Assembly (NCBI GenBank): GCA_963834715.1
Contig: CAWIDE010000021.1
Coordinates: 1 to 64,000 of the forward strand
Length of the DNA: 64,000 nucleotides
Source: CAVSUZ01 sp963834715
Lineage (GTDB): Bacteria; Pseudomonadota; Alphaproteobacteria; Acetobacterales; Acetobacteraceae
Direction of reading: 5' to 3'
Shown here: in pieces, positions 8,597 through 17,714 of the stretch
Position numbering within the stretch: the first letter of the stretch is position 1
Layout of the letters: each line of letters opens with the position of its first letter
Position numbers and translations under genes: made by a program
The notes under the pieces: generated by a model
The model's database searches: none
The model's input: only the letters and a program-made list of their open reading frames with translations
What the model was told of the DNA's origin: nothing

Positions 8597-9436
8597 ATGG
8601 ACATACAGCCTCAAATTCGCCCGCCACGGGAGATCTCAAAGCTGGACGCCCTTGCTCTACTCAGGTTGCAAATCGAATGGGGAGCCGACGAGGCAATCCT
8701 CGACCAACCCCTCGACCGTCTCCGCCCCCGGGCAATGCCCCGGCCAGTCACGACATTCGAAGCCCCCGGGCCGGTCCCGGAGGTCAACCCGGCCATCCAC
8801 GCGCCGACCGTGCAGCGGCGCGCCGGCACCCCGAACACTCCAGCGCCAATTCCCGCGGCCTCCGCCGCGACCCTTGACGAGCTCCGCGCTGCAATCTCCG
8901 CCTTCACCGGTTGCCCCCTCCGCGACTCTGCCGCCCACACTATTCTTCCAGAAGGGGATGCCACTGCCCGTCTCGTCATTATCGGTGAGGCGCCCAGCGC
9001 CGACGATGACCGTGCCGGCCGAGTGTTCGCCGGGCCTCTGGGCGAGTTCCTCGACAGGACCCTAGCCACTATTCAACTAACCCGTGAGGGCCTGCTCCTC
9101 ACGCCGCTGCTCCCTTGGCGCCCTCCCGGTGATCGCCCCCCGAGTCCGGGCGAGCTTGCTTTGTGCCTGCCGTTCCTTTGGCGTCTGCTCGCTCTGGCAA
9201 CCAGTCCCTATGCCCTCATTCTTGGCCCGGTTGCGACCCGTGCCCTGGTCGGCGCCAAAAGGGTCAAGCGTGGAACATGGACCGAACTACCGGTCGAAAA
9301 ACGTTCTGATCCAATAAAAATTTTAGCTTCTGCAAATCTCTCGCAAGTTAAACGAACTCCAGCAATGAAACGGGAGTTCTGGAGCGATCTCAGGAAAATA
9401 TGCCAGGCTCTCAATGAGAGTATAACGGAAAAGTGA
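8597..9436 (+). CDS. Uracil-DNA glycosylase family protein (family 4-like)
   Basis: This base-excision repair enzyme would remove uracil from DNA. The 279-residue protein has a proline-rich N-terminal linker (about residues 1-95) and then the UDG fold. The GEAPSADDDRAGRVFAGPLG block corresponds to motif A, and TPLLPWRPPGDR to the family-4/5 central motif. The usual family-4 set of four iron-sulphur cysteines is not complete: only the GCPL and LALC cysteines lie near the expected places, so a cluster seems unlikely. No clear ribosome-binding site precedes ATG 8597; the start is the best in-frame choice next to the divergent ETF-QO gene. Confidence 0.85.
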   Translation: MDIQPQIRPPREISKLDALALLRLQIEWGADEAILDQPLDRLRPRAMPRPVTTFEAPGPVPEVNPAIHAPTVQRRAGTPNTPAPIPAASAATLDELRAAISAFTGCPLRDSAAHTILPEGDATARLVIIGEAPSADDDRAGRVFAGPLGEFLDRTLATIQLTREGLLLTPLLPWRPPGDRPPSPGELALCLPFLWRLLALATSPYALILGPVATRALVGAKRVKRGTWTELPVEKRSDPIKILASANLSQVKRTPAMKREFWSDLRKICQALNESITEK

Positions 9437-9546
9437 GACAACAACAATCTATAAGTCACTGATCTAATCCGAGGGCAGTTATTTTGTAAGATTATCGCCG
9501 TTTGTTCCCGGTTGCTTCGGGTTGCTGATCCAAATAGGCCGGCCCG

Positions 9547-11373
9547 ATGCGAGAGACCGGTAACACGTTCTCCCGCCGGTGCGCCATCTGGGCGATGGCC
9601 GCCGGAGTGGCCTTCGGTGCAGGAGCCACTGCACCACCCGCCTTCGGCGACAATCAGGAGATCAACGATCAAACCGCCATGGTGGTCCCGCACCTAGTGG
9701 CCCCCGGCGTGTTGTCCAACGTCGCCTTACCGCAGCCGCTCTCACCCAGCGACGCCGCGCGCGTCCGGCGCATTTTTGCCGATGAGGCCCATGGCCGCAT
9801 GGCGGACGCCGAGCATCAGACCGGGCTGCTCGACAACACGCTTTTACTCGGCCCAATACTTGCCGATCGTTACTTAGGCTCGTTCCATCACTCGACTGTC
9901 GGGGAACTTGAGGCTTGGCTCGCTAACTACGGCGGTCAGGCCGAGGCCACGGCGATCCGCAATCTGCTCATCCAGCGCCTCCCCAAGGGATCGCCTGCCC
10001 CGCAGCCGGATGAGGCGCCCTACCTTGCCCCGACTGTCGTGACCGATCCTGTGCCGCAGTTGAATGACGGCACACCGCCGGAAATTAGACATCTTCCTTG
10101 GCTCGACCGGGCCGTCGCCAGCCGCCTCGGCAACCACGAATTTGCTGCGGCGCTACGTCTGATTGCGGACACGCCCATGTCGCGCGATTACGGCGCCTTG
10201 CTGCGTGCCCAGGTGGCGCGCGGCCTGCTCGCCGCAGGCCAGGATCCTGAGGGCGCCCAGGTCGCAGAGCACGCCTCGAATGAGCCGGAACCCGGCAATC
10301 GCGTCGGCGAGGCCGCCTTCATTGCCGGTCTCGCCGAGTGGCGCCTGGGCCACATTTCCGCGGCGCGCCACAATTTCAACGACGCGGCCACCGCCGAACT
10401 ATCCACCCAGGCCGAGCAATCCGCTGCCGCCTGGTGGGCCGCCCGCGCCGCCAGCCGCAAGGGCGACCTCGATGCGGCTGATCGTTGGCTCAAACGCGCC
10501 GCGAGCTCGGGGCCTACCTTCTATGGCCTGATCGCCCGCCGTTTCCTCGGCTGGCCCGTCGGCCTCATCCCCGGCCCGCAAACTCTTTCCCAGTCCGATC
10601 TCGAGGCCCTCGCCGCCACCCGGCGCGGCCAACGTGCCTTCGCCTTGCTGCAGGTCGGCCAGGTCTCGCGGGCGGAGCAGGAGCTGCGGTTTCTGTGGCC
10701 GGAGGTGAGGAGTAATGCGGCGCTGCGACGCGCCATGCTGCTGGTCGCCGAGCGTGCCGGCCTGATCAGCCTTGCCGCGGAAATCACCGATCGGATTCAG
10801 CGTGCCGAGGGCATCCCAAACCAGGACTTCCAATTTCAGGTTCCGCCTCTCCACCCCGACGGCGGTTTCCGACTCGACCCTGCTCTGCTCTATGGCATCA
10901 CCCGCGCCGAATCGAATTTCAATTCAGGCGCGGTTTCTTCCGCCGGCGCACTCGGCCTGATGCAGCTTACGCCACAAACCGCCCAGGCCGTCGCTAAGAC
11001 TCATTTCGTCAGCTACCGCACTCTGCAAGACCCCGGATATAATCTGAAAATCGGCCAGCTTTGGCTCGAAAGCCTCGCGAGCGCTCCGAATATCGACGGA
11101 AACCTAATCGCTCTGCTCGCCAGCTATAACTGCGGTCTCGGTAACTTCATCGGTTGGAGCAGCCAGATCCATACCGAGGATCCGCTGCTCTTTATCGAAT
11201 CTATTCCCATCACCCAAACGCGCCAGTTTGTCGAACGGGCCCTGACCTATACGTGGCTCTACGCCGCCCGTCTCGGCCTACCCGCCCCGAGTTTCGATGC
11301 CCTCGCCGGCGGTAGCTTCCCCAGCTTCCGTTCTCAGACCGGCGTCGCCACATTGCTGGTCAGGTTTCACTGA
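9547..11373 (+). CDS. Soluble lytic murein transglycosylase
   Basis: This periplasmic enzyme cleaves peptidoglycan between MurNAc and GlcNAc, forming anhydro ends. The 608-residue protein begins with a signal peptide ending near AFG-DN. Next comes an alpha-helical superhelix (about residues 80-420) like Slt70. The C-terminal SLT domain has the catalytic glutamate in ITRAESNFNSGAVSSAGALG, followed by LMQLTPQTA and the LLASYNCGLGN motif. The order and length match Slt70-type enzymes. It stands alone on the plus strand after the uracil-DNA glycosylase gene. Confidence 0.94.
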   Translation: MRETGNTFSRRCAIWAMAAGVAFGAGATAPPAFGDNQEINDQTAMVVPHLVAPGVLSNVALPQPLSPSDAARVRRIFADEAHGRMADAEHQTGLLDNTLLLGPILADRYLGSFHHSTVGELEAWLANYGGQAEATAIRNLLIQRLPKGSPAPQPDEAPYLAPTVVTDPVPQLNDGTPPEIRHLPWLDRAVASRLGNHEFAAALRLIADTPMSRDYGALLRAQVARGLLAAGQDPEGAQVAEHASNEPEPGNRVGEAAFIAGLAEWRLGHISAARHNFNDAATAELSTQAEQSAAAWWAARAASRKGDLDAADRWLKRAASSGPTFYGLIARRFLGWPVGLIPGPQTLSQSDLEALAATRRGQRAFALLQVGQVSRAEQELRFLWPEVRSNAALRRAMLLVAERAGLISLAAEITDRIQRAEGIPNQDFQFQVPPLHPDGGFRLDPALLYGITRAESNFNSGAVSSAGALGLMQLTPQTAQAVAKTHFVSYRTLQDPGYNLKIGQLWLESLASAPNIDGNLIALLASYNCGLGNFIGWSSQIHTEDPLLFIESIPITQTRQFVERALTYTWLYAARLGLPAPSFDALAGGSFPSFRSQTGVATLLVRFH

Positions 11374-11826
11374 TCCGCGTCGCACGGTTGTAAACCCGAG
11401 CTCCCAATTCACGAGGCGCTGTCCGCGAGCCCGGTAGCGCGCGATGGCCATGGGATCTGCCCGAGGCACCACCAGAATTTAATGTAGAGGTTCAGTGCTT
11501 TCTGGCGCTGCCAATTCGAAATTTACCACCGCGGAGTACGTCCGGATGGCGCCTCGTCACGGTCTGTGCAAGCTCAACGATATTGGCTATGTGCGGCTCG
11601 TCTGGGACCCCGAAAGTCAAGCATCGTGAAGCAGGCTGTCGAGCATCTCGCGGAACGTGCGGCGCACCGGAAGCGCTTTGTTTCGGGAGGTTTGCCTCGT
11701 AGCCCCGCCGCGCTGGACGACCGCCCGAGCATCATCTGAAACAGCACCGTTTTCACAAAAACGCGCTAGCCCCCGACCATAGGTTGCTTGGGATCTCCGA
11801 GGCGTTACCTTCCACTGCGACCGCGG
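11374..11826. other. Intergenic stretch, no supported gene
   Basis: About 450 bases between the lytic transglycosylase gene and the DUF2442 gene. Short open frames exist on both strands, but none shows a family motif or a plausible ribosome-binding site. It may hold degraded sequence. Nothing functional could be assigned. Confidence 0.5.
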
Positions 11827-12156
11827 TTACGTCAGCTTCCACTCGCCATTCTCTTTGATCGCGGCGTGCATCGCATCTGGGGCGAGGTCCAGCTCGCCCG
11901 GCCATACGACCGCCCCATGCTCGACAAAAATCTGATCGAACAGCGCGCGATCCCTTAAGCGCGCAAAAACACCCGCCTCTGGAGATGCAATCAGCGCAGC
12001 TAAGTCAACGATGCCAGTGATGCCGTCCAAAAAACGGACCGATAAGCGATAATCGGGCAGTGCCCTGACCTCGCATACACGCCACGGCATTGACGGACGG
12101 ATAGCTGGCGTTATGGAAGCGGCTCGATCTTCTTGGGTGACTGCATGCGACTGCAT
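11827..12156 (-). CDS. DUF2442 domain protein
   Basis: This small protein of up to 109 residues has the DUF2442 layout: WRVCEVRALPDYRLSVRFLDG, then a GIVDLAALI turn, then FDQIFVEHGAVVWPGELDLAPDAMH at the C-terminus. DUF2442 genes usually sit beside a DUF4160 gene as putative toxin-antitoxin-like or mobile pairs. No intact DUF4160 partner is seen here. The start is uncertain: ATG 12156 gives 109 residues and ATG 12090 gives 87, which is closer to the family. Neither has a good ribosome-binding site. Confidence 0.8.
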   Translation of the reverse strand: MQSHAVTQEDRAASITPAIRPSMPWRVCEVRALPDYRLSVRFLDGITGIVDLAALIASPEAGVFARLRDRALFDQIFVEHGAVVWPGELDLAPDAMHAAIKENGEWKLT

Positions 12157-12342
12157 AGCTCAACGTCGGCATTGTTCGGCTGGCTTGTGCTCGAGCTCGC
12201 CTCTACACCCACTCCGTGCGCGATAACAGCCATTCTTGGGCCGCCTAGCAGCCATTTTCGAAGACTGAGGTGTCTGGCTCGGGAGCACCTTTCGACAGCA
12301 TGGCGCGAGCATGCTATCCAACCCTCCTGAAGGAGCCGCGCC

Positions 12343-12879
12343 GTGGCACGCACCGACGAAACCCGCCCGTTCATCCCGGTGAACATCGCCATTCTCACTG
12401 TCTCTGACACCCGAACTGCCGCCAACGACACCTCCGGCGATGCGCTCGCCGAGCGCATCCAAAACGCTGGTCATCGTTTGGCCGCGCGCGCCATCGAAAA
12501 GGACGACCCTGACCAGATTGAACGGCGTCTGCGCGCCTGGATCGCCGATAAGAACATCGACGTCATCATCACCTCCGGCGGCACCGGTGTTACCGGCCGC
12601 GACGTGACCCCCGAAGTCTTCGATCGCGTGCTGGAAAAACGCATCGAAGGTTTCGGCGAACTGTTCCGCATGCTCAGCTATCAGAAGGTCGGTACCTCAA
12701 CCATCCAATCGCGCGCCATCGGCGGCGTGGCCGGAGGTACCTACCTTTTTGCGCTCCCCGGCAGTACCAGCGCCGTCAAGGACGGCTGGGACGATATCCT
12801 GGTTCATCAATTCGATAACCGCAACCGCCCCTGCAATCTGGTCGAACTGATGCCGCGCTTGCAGGAACATCTGCGGTAA
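12343..12879 (+). CDS. moaB: Molybdenum cofactor biosynthesis protein MoaB
   Basis: MoaB/MogA-family proteins adenylylate molybdopterin in molybdenum cofactor synthesis. The 178-residue protein carries the MoCF-binding fold with VSDTRTAANDTSGD near the N-terminus, the ITSGGTGVTGRD substrate loop and the FALPGSTSAVKDGWD C-terminal motif. The start is GTG 12343, with AGGAG seven bases upstream. No other cofactor genes are adjacent, so it appears monocistronic. A small hairpin follows the stop codon. Confidence 0.95.
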   Translation: MARTDETRPFIPVNIAILTVSDTRTAANDTSGDALAERIQNAGHRLAARAIEKDDPDQIERRLRAWIADKNIDVIITSGGTGVTGRDVTPEVFDRVLEKRIEGFGELFRMLSYQKVGTSTIQSRAIGGVAGGTYLFALPGSTSAVKDGWDDILVHQFDNRNRPCNLVELMPRLQEHLR

Positions 12880-12894
12880 CGGTTATGTTATCGC

Positions 12895-12913
12895 GATCCC
12901 CGAAAGCGGGATC
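12895..12913 (+). terminator. Hairpin after moaB
   Basis: An inverted repeat GATCCC-N7-GGGATC lies 15 bases after the moaB stop codon. There is no clear T-run, so termination is only probable. Confidence 0.4.
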
Positions 12914-12964
12914 TTCCGGCACTGGCCGGAATGTATACGCGGTTCCCTCGAACGCGAAATAAGG

Positions 12965-13539
12965 ATGAAGGAATTCTCGCTCCGCCCGCCCTCCTGCGAT
13001 CTCCTGCCCTCCTACATCGCTGCGCTCGAAACCGGCTGGTCCCCCAGCACCACGCGAAACGTGAGTGGGGAGCAACTCGCCGCTATCCGCGCCGATGGCG
13101 ATGCCTTTCTGACCGACCTCAACCGTCCCGGCGCGCCTCGACCTTAGCCGACGGTCGCCGAGTCCCACGCCTGCCGGGCTGCCTGCGCTGGATGTGGGAC
13201 GGAGACTTCTGCGGCTCCATCAACTTCCGCCATGTCCCCGGTACCGAGGAACTGCCCGAACACGTCTCGGGCCACATCGGCTACGCCGTCGTGCCTTGGA
13301 AGCAATGCCGCGGCTACGCCACCCGCGCCCTCGCTCTCATGCTCCCCATTGTCGCCAAGACAGGTCTCTCCCGCGTCCTGCTTACCTGCGACGATGATAA
13401 CGTACCGTCACGCAAGGTCATCGAAGCCAACGGCGGCTCATTTGTCGCCCAAGTTCCCGTCCCCGAACACCCCGGCCACTCTAAGCTGCACTTTTGGGTT
13501 CCTGCGCCCCGCCTTGTGAGCACCCCCACAATCCCCTAA
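12965..13539 (+). pseudogene. GNAT acetyltransferase, frameshifted
   Basis: Two consecutive frames together form one GNAT-family N-acetyltransferase. The first, 12965-13147, starts MKEFSLRPPS and includes LETGWSPSTTRNVSGEQLAA. The second carries LADGRRVPRLPG, then FCGSINFRH, HVSGHIGYAVVPWKQCRGYA (the acetyl-CoA loop) and LTCDDDNVPSRKVIEANGG. The join falls near 13127-13140, where a single lost base explains the shift (…CCCGGCGCGCC…). The substrate is unknown. As it stands only 60 residues would be made, without the cofactor-binding region. A sequencing error is possible because the rest is well preserved. Confidence 0.8.
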
Positions 13540-13581
13540 CGTCCGGCAACAAACATACACACACGTCATGGGGGACCAGCG

Positions 13582-14841
13582 ATGACCACGATCTCGCGCC
13601 GCGCCGCGACGCTCCTTTCGCTTGCCCTCCCGCTGGTCGCCCGTATTCGTTCCGCCCGCGCCGAGGATCCGCCCGTCCTTATCGGCGCCACTTTCCCCCT
13701 AAGCGGCGGCTCCGGTTCCGTCGGTCAGGAAATGAAAGCCGCCGTCGAGGTCGGCATCGAAATCGTCAACAATCCCCACCCGGAGCTTCAAGATCTGCCC
13801 CTCGGCCCCACCATGGGCCTTCCCAACCTCCAGGGCCGGAAGGTGGCTGTCGATTTCGCCGACCATCAGGGCAACCCCGCCGTGGCCCAGAGCCAGACAC
13901 TGCGCCTGATCACTCAGGACCGCGTTGTCGCGATGACCGGGGCCTACCAGTCAAGCTGCACCCTGACATCCTCGGCCGTTGCTGAACGATACGGCATTCC
14001 CTTCGTCAACGGCGAGTCTTCTGCGCCCAACCTGACAACTCGTGGTTACAAGTGGTTCTTTCGTACTACACCCATCGGCACGGATTTTGCCAAGGCTTAC
14101 CACGACTTCCTTACTGGCCTGAAAAGCCAAGGCCAGAACGTCCGCACCGTCGCACTGGTCAATGAAAATACCGATTACGGCACCAGCACCGCCACGGCCG
14201 TCCTTGATGTATTCAAGAGCGGCCAAATCAAAATAGCCCCGCATATCCAGTACAATGCCAACAGCGCCGACCTCTCCACCGAAGTCCTGCAGATGAAACA
14301 GGCCAACCCCGACGCCGCCATCTTCGTCAGCTACACCTCGGATTCGATCCTCTTCGTCAAGACCATGCGATCCCTTAATTACAAACCGGCGATCGCTATC
14401 GGAGACGACGCCGGCTTCTCCGACCCCGCATTCATCAAGTCCGTGGGCGCGCTTGCCCAGGGCGCCATCGACCGCAGCGCGTTCGGTATCGGCAAGCCAG
14501 GCAGCAGTAGCAACATCGTCAATGCCATGTATAAAGCCAAAACCGGCAACGACATGGACGATACCAGCGCGCGCTCGCTGCAAGGCTTCCTGGTGGTCTG
14601 CGACGCCATCAACCGCGCCGGCTCCACTACGCCCGACAAGATCCGCGCCGCCCTGGTTGCCACCGACCTGAAGCCGTCACAGCTCATCATGGGCTATAAG
14701 GGGGTCAAATTTAACTCCCAGGGTCAGAACATCCTCGCCTCCACGCTGCTCGTGCAACTCCAGGGCGCGAGCTACGTCCCGATCTGGCCCGCCCCCGACG
14801 CCACTGCAAAGTTGCAACTACCCTTTAAGGGCTGGGCATGA
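13582..14841 (+). CDS. ABC transporter substrate-binding protein (branched-chain amino acid type)
   Basis: This periplasmic receptor is of the Leu/Ile/Val-binding (type I periplasmic-binding) family. The 419-residue protein starts with a twin-arginine-like signal peptide (SRRAATLLSLALPL, cleaved after RSARA). It is followed by IGATFPLSGGSGSVGQEMKAA, the usual first strand and ligand loop. AMTGAYQSSCTLTSSAVAERY forms the hinge-region segment. It heads a cluster with one permease and two ATPases. The substrate could be an amino acid, amide or urea-type compound and cannot be fixed from sequence. Confidence 0.9.
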   Translation: MTTISRRAATLLSLALPLVARIRSARAEDPPVLIGATFPLSGGSGSVGQEMKAAVEVGIEIVNNPHPELQDLPLGPTMGLPNLQGRKVAVDFADHQGNPAVAQSQTLRLITQDRVVAMTGAYQSSCTLTSSAVAERYGIPFVNGESSAPNLTTRGYKWFFRTTPIGTDFAKAYHDFLTGLKSQGQNVRTVALVNENTDYGTSTATAVLDVFKSGQIKIAPHIQYNANSADLSTEVLQMKQANPDAAIFVSYTSDSILFVKTMRSLNYKPAIAIGDDAGFSDPAFIKSVGALAQGAIDRSAFGIGKPGSSSNIVNAMYKAKTGNDMDDTSARSLQGFLVVCDAINRAGSTTPDKIRAALVATDLKPSQLIMGYKGVKFNSQGQNILASTLLVQLQGASYVPIWPAPDATAKLQLPFKGWA

Positions 14842-14887
14842 TTCCAGGCGCGGGGTTGGCGGGGCGGCCGCGCCCAAAGATAATATT

Positions 14888-15748
14888 GTGATCCTCGCTC
14901 AGGTCATCGCCTCCGGCCTCCTTACAGGAGCCGTTTACGCCCTCTTCTCCTCCGGGCTGACCTTGATCTGGGGCATGATGAACGTCGTCAACTTCGCCCA
15001 TGGCGACTTCGTCATGCTCGCGATGTATCTCGCGTTCTTCCTCTACACCCTGTTCCACCTCGGCCCCGCCGTCTTCCTTCCCGCCAGCGCGGTCGCCCTC
15101 GCCGCGTTTGGCGCTGTCGTCTATCTCAGCGTCATCCGCCACGTGATGCGCGGCCCCATGCTGGCGCAGATCCTGGCCACCTTCGGCCTCGCTCTTCTCA
15201 TCCGCTATAGCGCCTTCTGGGCCTTCTCCGCCAATTTCGTGACCCTCCCCGATACCCTCGTCGGGGGCACGCTTCGTATCGCCGGCCTGCGCCTGCAAGC
15301 CCCCCGGGCTCTTGCCGGCGGCGTCGCCTTGGCGCTTACCCTCGGCCTGCATTTCATGCTCACTCGCACCATGCTTGGTGCCCGCATGTTGGCCGTCGCC
15401 GAGGATCGCGCCGCTGCCATGCTCGTCGGCATTCGCCCCGACCGTATGCAGGCCCTCGCCTGGGCGCTCGCCGGAGCTGCAACCGGTATAGCCGGGGTCC
15501 TAATTGCCCTGTTCTTCTACATCTCGCCCACGGTCGGCGAGTCGCTCACCCTGATCGCGTTCGTGGTCGTCTGTCTCGGCGGCTTCGGCAGCGTCCCCGG
15601 CGCACTCCTCGCAGGCCTGCTGATCGGTGTGGTCGAAGCCCTCTCGGCCTACCTGCTCGGCCCGGTTTATCAGGACGTCGTGGTTTACGCCCTCTTCCTT
15701 GCGGTGCTTTGGATTCGGCCTCAGGGTTTGCTCGGTGCCGCTGCTTGA
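14888..15748 (+). CDS. Branched-chain amino acid ABC permease (LivH type)
   Basis: This integral inner-membrane permease has 286 residues and about eight hydrophobic segments. It begins with the LivH hallmark (ASGLLTGAVYALFSSGLTLIWG, then MMNVVNFAHGDFVMLAMY). The EDRAAAMLVGI coupling loop, which contacts the ATPases, is near residue 175. GTG 14888 is the start; the segment after it is already family-like. It overlaps the downstream ATPase gene by 14 bases. The usual second permease (LivM) is absent between this gene and the ATPases. Confidence 0.92.
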   Translation: MILAQVIASGLLTGAVYALFSSGLTLIWGMMNVVNFAHGDFVMLAMYLAFFLYTLFHLGPAVFLPASAVALAAFGAVVYLSVIRHVMRGPMLAQILATFGLALLIRYSAFWAFSANFVTLPDTLVGGTLRIAGLRLQAPRALAGGVALALTLGLHFMLTRTMLGARMLAVAEDRAAAMLVGIRPDRMQALAWALAGAATGIAGVLIALFFYISPTVGESLTLIAFVVVCLGGFGSVPGALLAGLLIGVVEALSAYLLGPVYQDVVVYALFLAVLWIRPQGLLGAAA

Positions 15749-16469
15749 AACCGACAACGTGGTCCAGACCTTCGGCCGCCTGCGCGCCGTGGACGGGGCC
15801 AGCCTCGCCGTCGCCGAGGGCGAAATCGTCGGCCTCATCGGCCCCAACGGCGCCGGCAAAAGCACGTTCTTCAACGCCCTTGCCGGAGACCGAGCGCCCA
15901 CATCCGGGGGTATCCGGTTCAACGGCACCGATATTACCCGCGCTACGCCCGAGGCCCATGCCCGCCTCGGCATCGCTCGGACTTTCCAGGTCCCGATCAC
16001 CTTCGAGGACATGACAGTCGCGGAAAACGTCCTGGTCGGCGCCTTTCTTCGCCATCCCTCCCGCTCGGCCGCCGAAACCAGGGCCCGCGAGACCCTGGAC
16101 TTTACCGGCCTCGCCCCGGTGGCTGACCGCCCCGCCCGGAGCCTTGGGACGCCGGGCCGCAAGCGCCTCGAGATCGCTCGTGCGCTGGCCACGGAACCCC
16201 GCCTGCTGCTGCTTGACGAAGCCCTCGCCGGCTTAACTCCTGCCGAAATACAAGCCGCAATCCAGCTCGTGCGCGACATTCACGCGCGTGGTATCACCAT
16301 CATCATTGTCGAGCACCTCATGGAGGTCATCCTCACCCTCGCCCAGCGCGCCGTCGTCTTCCACCAGGGCAAGGTCATCGCCGAGGGTCCGCCGCGCGCC
16401 GTGGTCGCCGATCCCGCGGTCATAGCCGCTTACCTTGGTCATCGTGCCGCGCGGCGTGCTCAGGCATGA
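15735..16469 (+). CDS. ABC transporter ATP-binding protein (LivG type)
   Basis: One of the two ATPases powering the Liv-type importer. The 244-residue protein has Walker A GPNGAGKST, the RTFQ Q-loop and Walker B LLLLDEALAGL. The signature is SLGTPGRKRLEIARAL in place of LSGG; a PGRKR form occurs in some LivG proteins. It ends with the LivG-specific helix (IVEHLMEVILTLAQRAVVF). GTG 15735 is chosen because it begins at the family N-terminus and overlaps the permease gene by 14 bases. It overlaps the next ATPase gene by four bases. Confidence 0.92.
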   Translation: MPLLETDNVVQTFGRLRAVDGASLAVAEGEIVGLIGPNGAGKSTFFNALAGDRAPTSGGIRFNGTDITRATPEAHARLGIARTFQVPITFEDMTVAENVLVGAFLRHPSRSAAETRARETLDFTGLAPVADRPARSLGTPGRKRLEIARALATEPRLLLLDEALAGLTPAEIQAAIQLVRDIHARGITIIIVEHLMEVILTLAQRAVVFHQGKVIAEGPPRAVVADPAVIAAYLGHRAARRAQA

Positions 16470-17182
16470 TTCCTGCCCTCTCCGTGCGCAATCTCGCCGT
16501 CGCCTACGGTGACCTTATCGGCATCGCCGATGTCTCCCTCGAAGTGCCCAAAGGCGGCCTTGTCGCCCTGATCGGCTCGAATGGCGCGGGTAAGACCACG
16601 ACACTCAACGCCATTGCCGGCCTTATTGCACCTGCCGCAGGCGAGATCCGGCTCCGCGGGCAATTGATCACCGGCCTTCCTGCTCACGCCGTGGTTCGCC
16701 GCGGCGTCGCTCTCTCCCCCGAAGGCTGGCGCCTGTTTGCCAGCCAGACCGTCGAGCGCAATCTGCTGCTAGGCGCAACTGTTGTTTCCGAGCGCGCTCG
16801 TATCAACGCCGTGCTCGACCGAGTCTTCACCCTTTTCCCTCGTCTGGCCGAGCGCCGCTATCAGCGCGCCGGAACCCTCTCCGGTGGTGAGCGGCAGATG
16901 CTCGCACTCGGGCGGGCGCTGATGAGCGAACCGACACTCCTGTTGCTCGATGAGCCCAGCCTCGGCCTCGCCCCTGCAGTGGTCGAAAGCCTGTACGAGA
17001 CTCTCTCGCGCCTTCACCGCGACGGGCTGACGCTGTTGCTTGCAGAACAGTCAGTCGAGTTGGCCCTGGAAATCGCCGACTACGCCTATGTTCTGCAAAC
17101 CGGGCGCACGGTCCTCGAGGGCCCGGCCGCCACCCTTGCCAACGACGAAACTATCCAGCGTATCTACCTGGGCCTCGGCTGA
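16466..17182 (+). CDS. ABC transporter ATP-binding protein (LivF type)
   Basis: The second ATPase of the importer has 238 residues. Walker A is GSNGAGKTT, the signature is LSGGERQMLALGRAL, Walker B is LLLLDEPSLGL, and the switch region ends LLAEQSVELALEIADYAYVL, all typical of LivF. The ATG overlaps the LivG stop (ATGA), indicating translational coupling. It is the last gene of the cluster; the rplU promoter follows within 10 bases of its stop codon. Confidence 0.93.
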   Translation: MIPALSVRNLAVAYGDLIGIADVSLEVPKGGLVALIGSNGAGKTTTLNAIAGLIAPAAGEIRLRGQLITGLPAHAVVRRGVALSPEGWRLFASQTVERNLLLGATVVSERARINAVLDRVFTLFPRLAERRYQRAGTLSGGERQMLALGRALMSEPTLLLLDEPSLGLAPAVVESLYETLSRLHRDGLTLLLAEQSVELALEIADYAYVLQTGRTVLEGPAATLANDETIQRIYLGLG

Positions 17183-17191
17183 TACGCCGGG

Positions 17192-17219
17192 TTGACTTGC
17201 ACCCAACGCCCGCTATATC
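17192..17219 (+). promoter_or_regulatory. Probable sigma-70 promoter for rplU-rpmA-obgE-proB
   Basis: TTGACT (17192-17197) and TATATC (17214-17219) are separated by 16 bases. This is close to the housekeeping consensus and lies 60 bases before the rplU start. It follows the livF stop immediately, as expected for the head of a ribosomal-protein operon. Confidence 0.65.
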
Positions 17220-17279
17220 CGGCGCTCCCGCCCGGGCCGCCCGGCAGCCCGGCGGCCTCGTTGTTCTCAGGATCGGTCC

Positions 17280-17711
17280 ATGTTCGCAGTCATCCGCACC
17301 GGCGGAAAGCAGTATCGCGTCACGCCGAACGCGGTGCTGAAGGTGGAGAAGCTCACCGCCGAGCCGGGCGCCACCATCACCTTCACCGACGTCCTTGCGG
17401 TCGGCAACGGCGCCGGCGTCACCCTCGGCGCGCCGCTGGTGGAAGGCGCTACCGTCACTGCGACCGTCATCGCTCAGGACCGCCTGGATAAGGTCCTCAT
17501 CCTTAAAAAGCGCCGGCGGAAGAACAGCCGCCGCAAGCGCGGCCACCGGCAGCCCGTCACAGTGCTCCGCGTCGCGGACATCTCCGGAGCAGGCGGGGTT
17601 GAGGCGGCTATTGAAGAGGTTACTGCGGAGCCGACCACGGCCGAGTCCGCCCTCGCCTCCGGCGAGACCGCGGATGAAGCCGGCGTTCCGCCCAGCGAAG
17701 GGACCTTCTGA
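17280..17711 (+). CDS. rplU: 50S ribosomal protein L21
   Basis: This 23S rRNA-binding protein of the large subunit starts MFAVIRTGGKQYRV. It contains KVLILKKRRRKNSRRKRGHR, the basic L21 signature. The length, 143 residues, exceeds the usual ~103 because of an acidic, alanine/threonine-rich C-terminal tail (from about residue 100), a form often seen in alphaproteobacteria. It opens the rplU-rpmA-obgE-proB unit and is followed after three bases by rpmA. Confidence 0.97.
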   Translation: MFAVIRTGGKQYRVTPNAVLKVEKLTAEPGATITFTDVLAVGNGAGVTLGAPLVEGATVTATVIAQDRLDKVLILKKRRRKNSRRKRGHRQPVTVLRVADISGAGGVEAAIEEVTAEPTTAESALASGETADEAGVPPSEGTF

Positions 17712-17714
17712 ATT

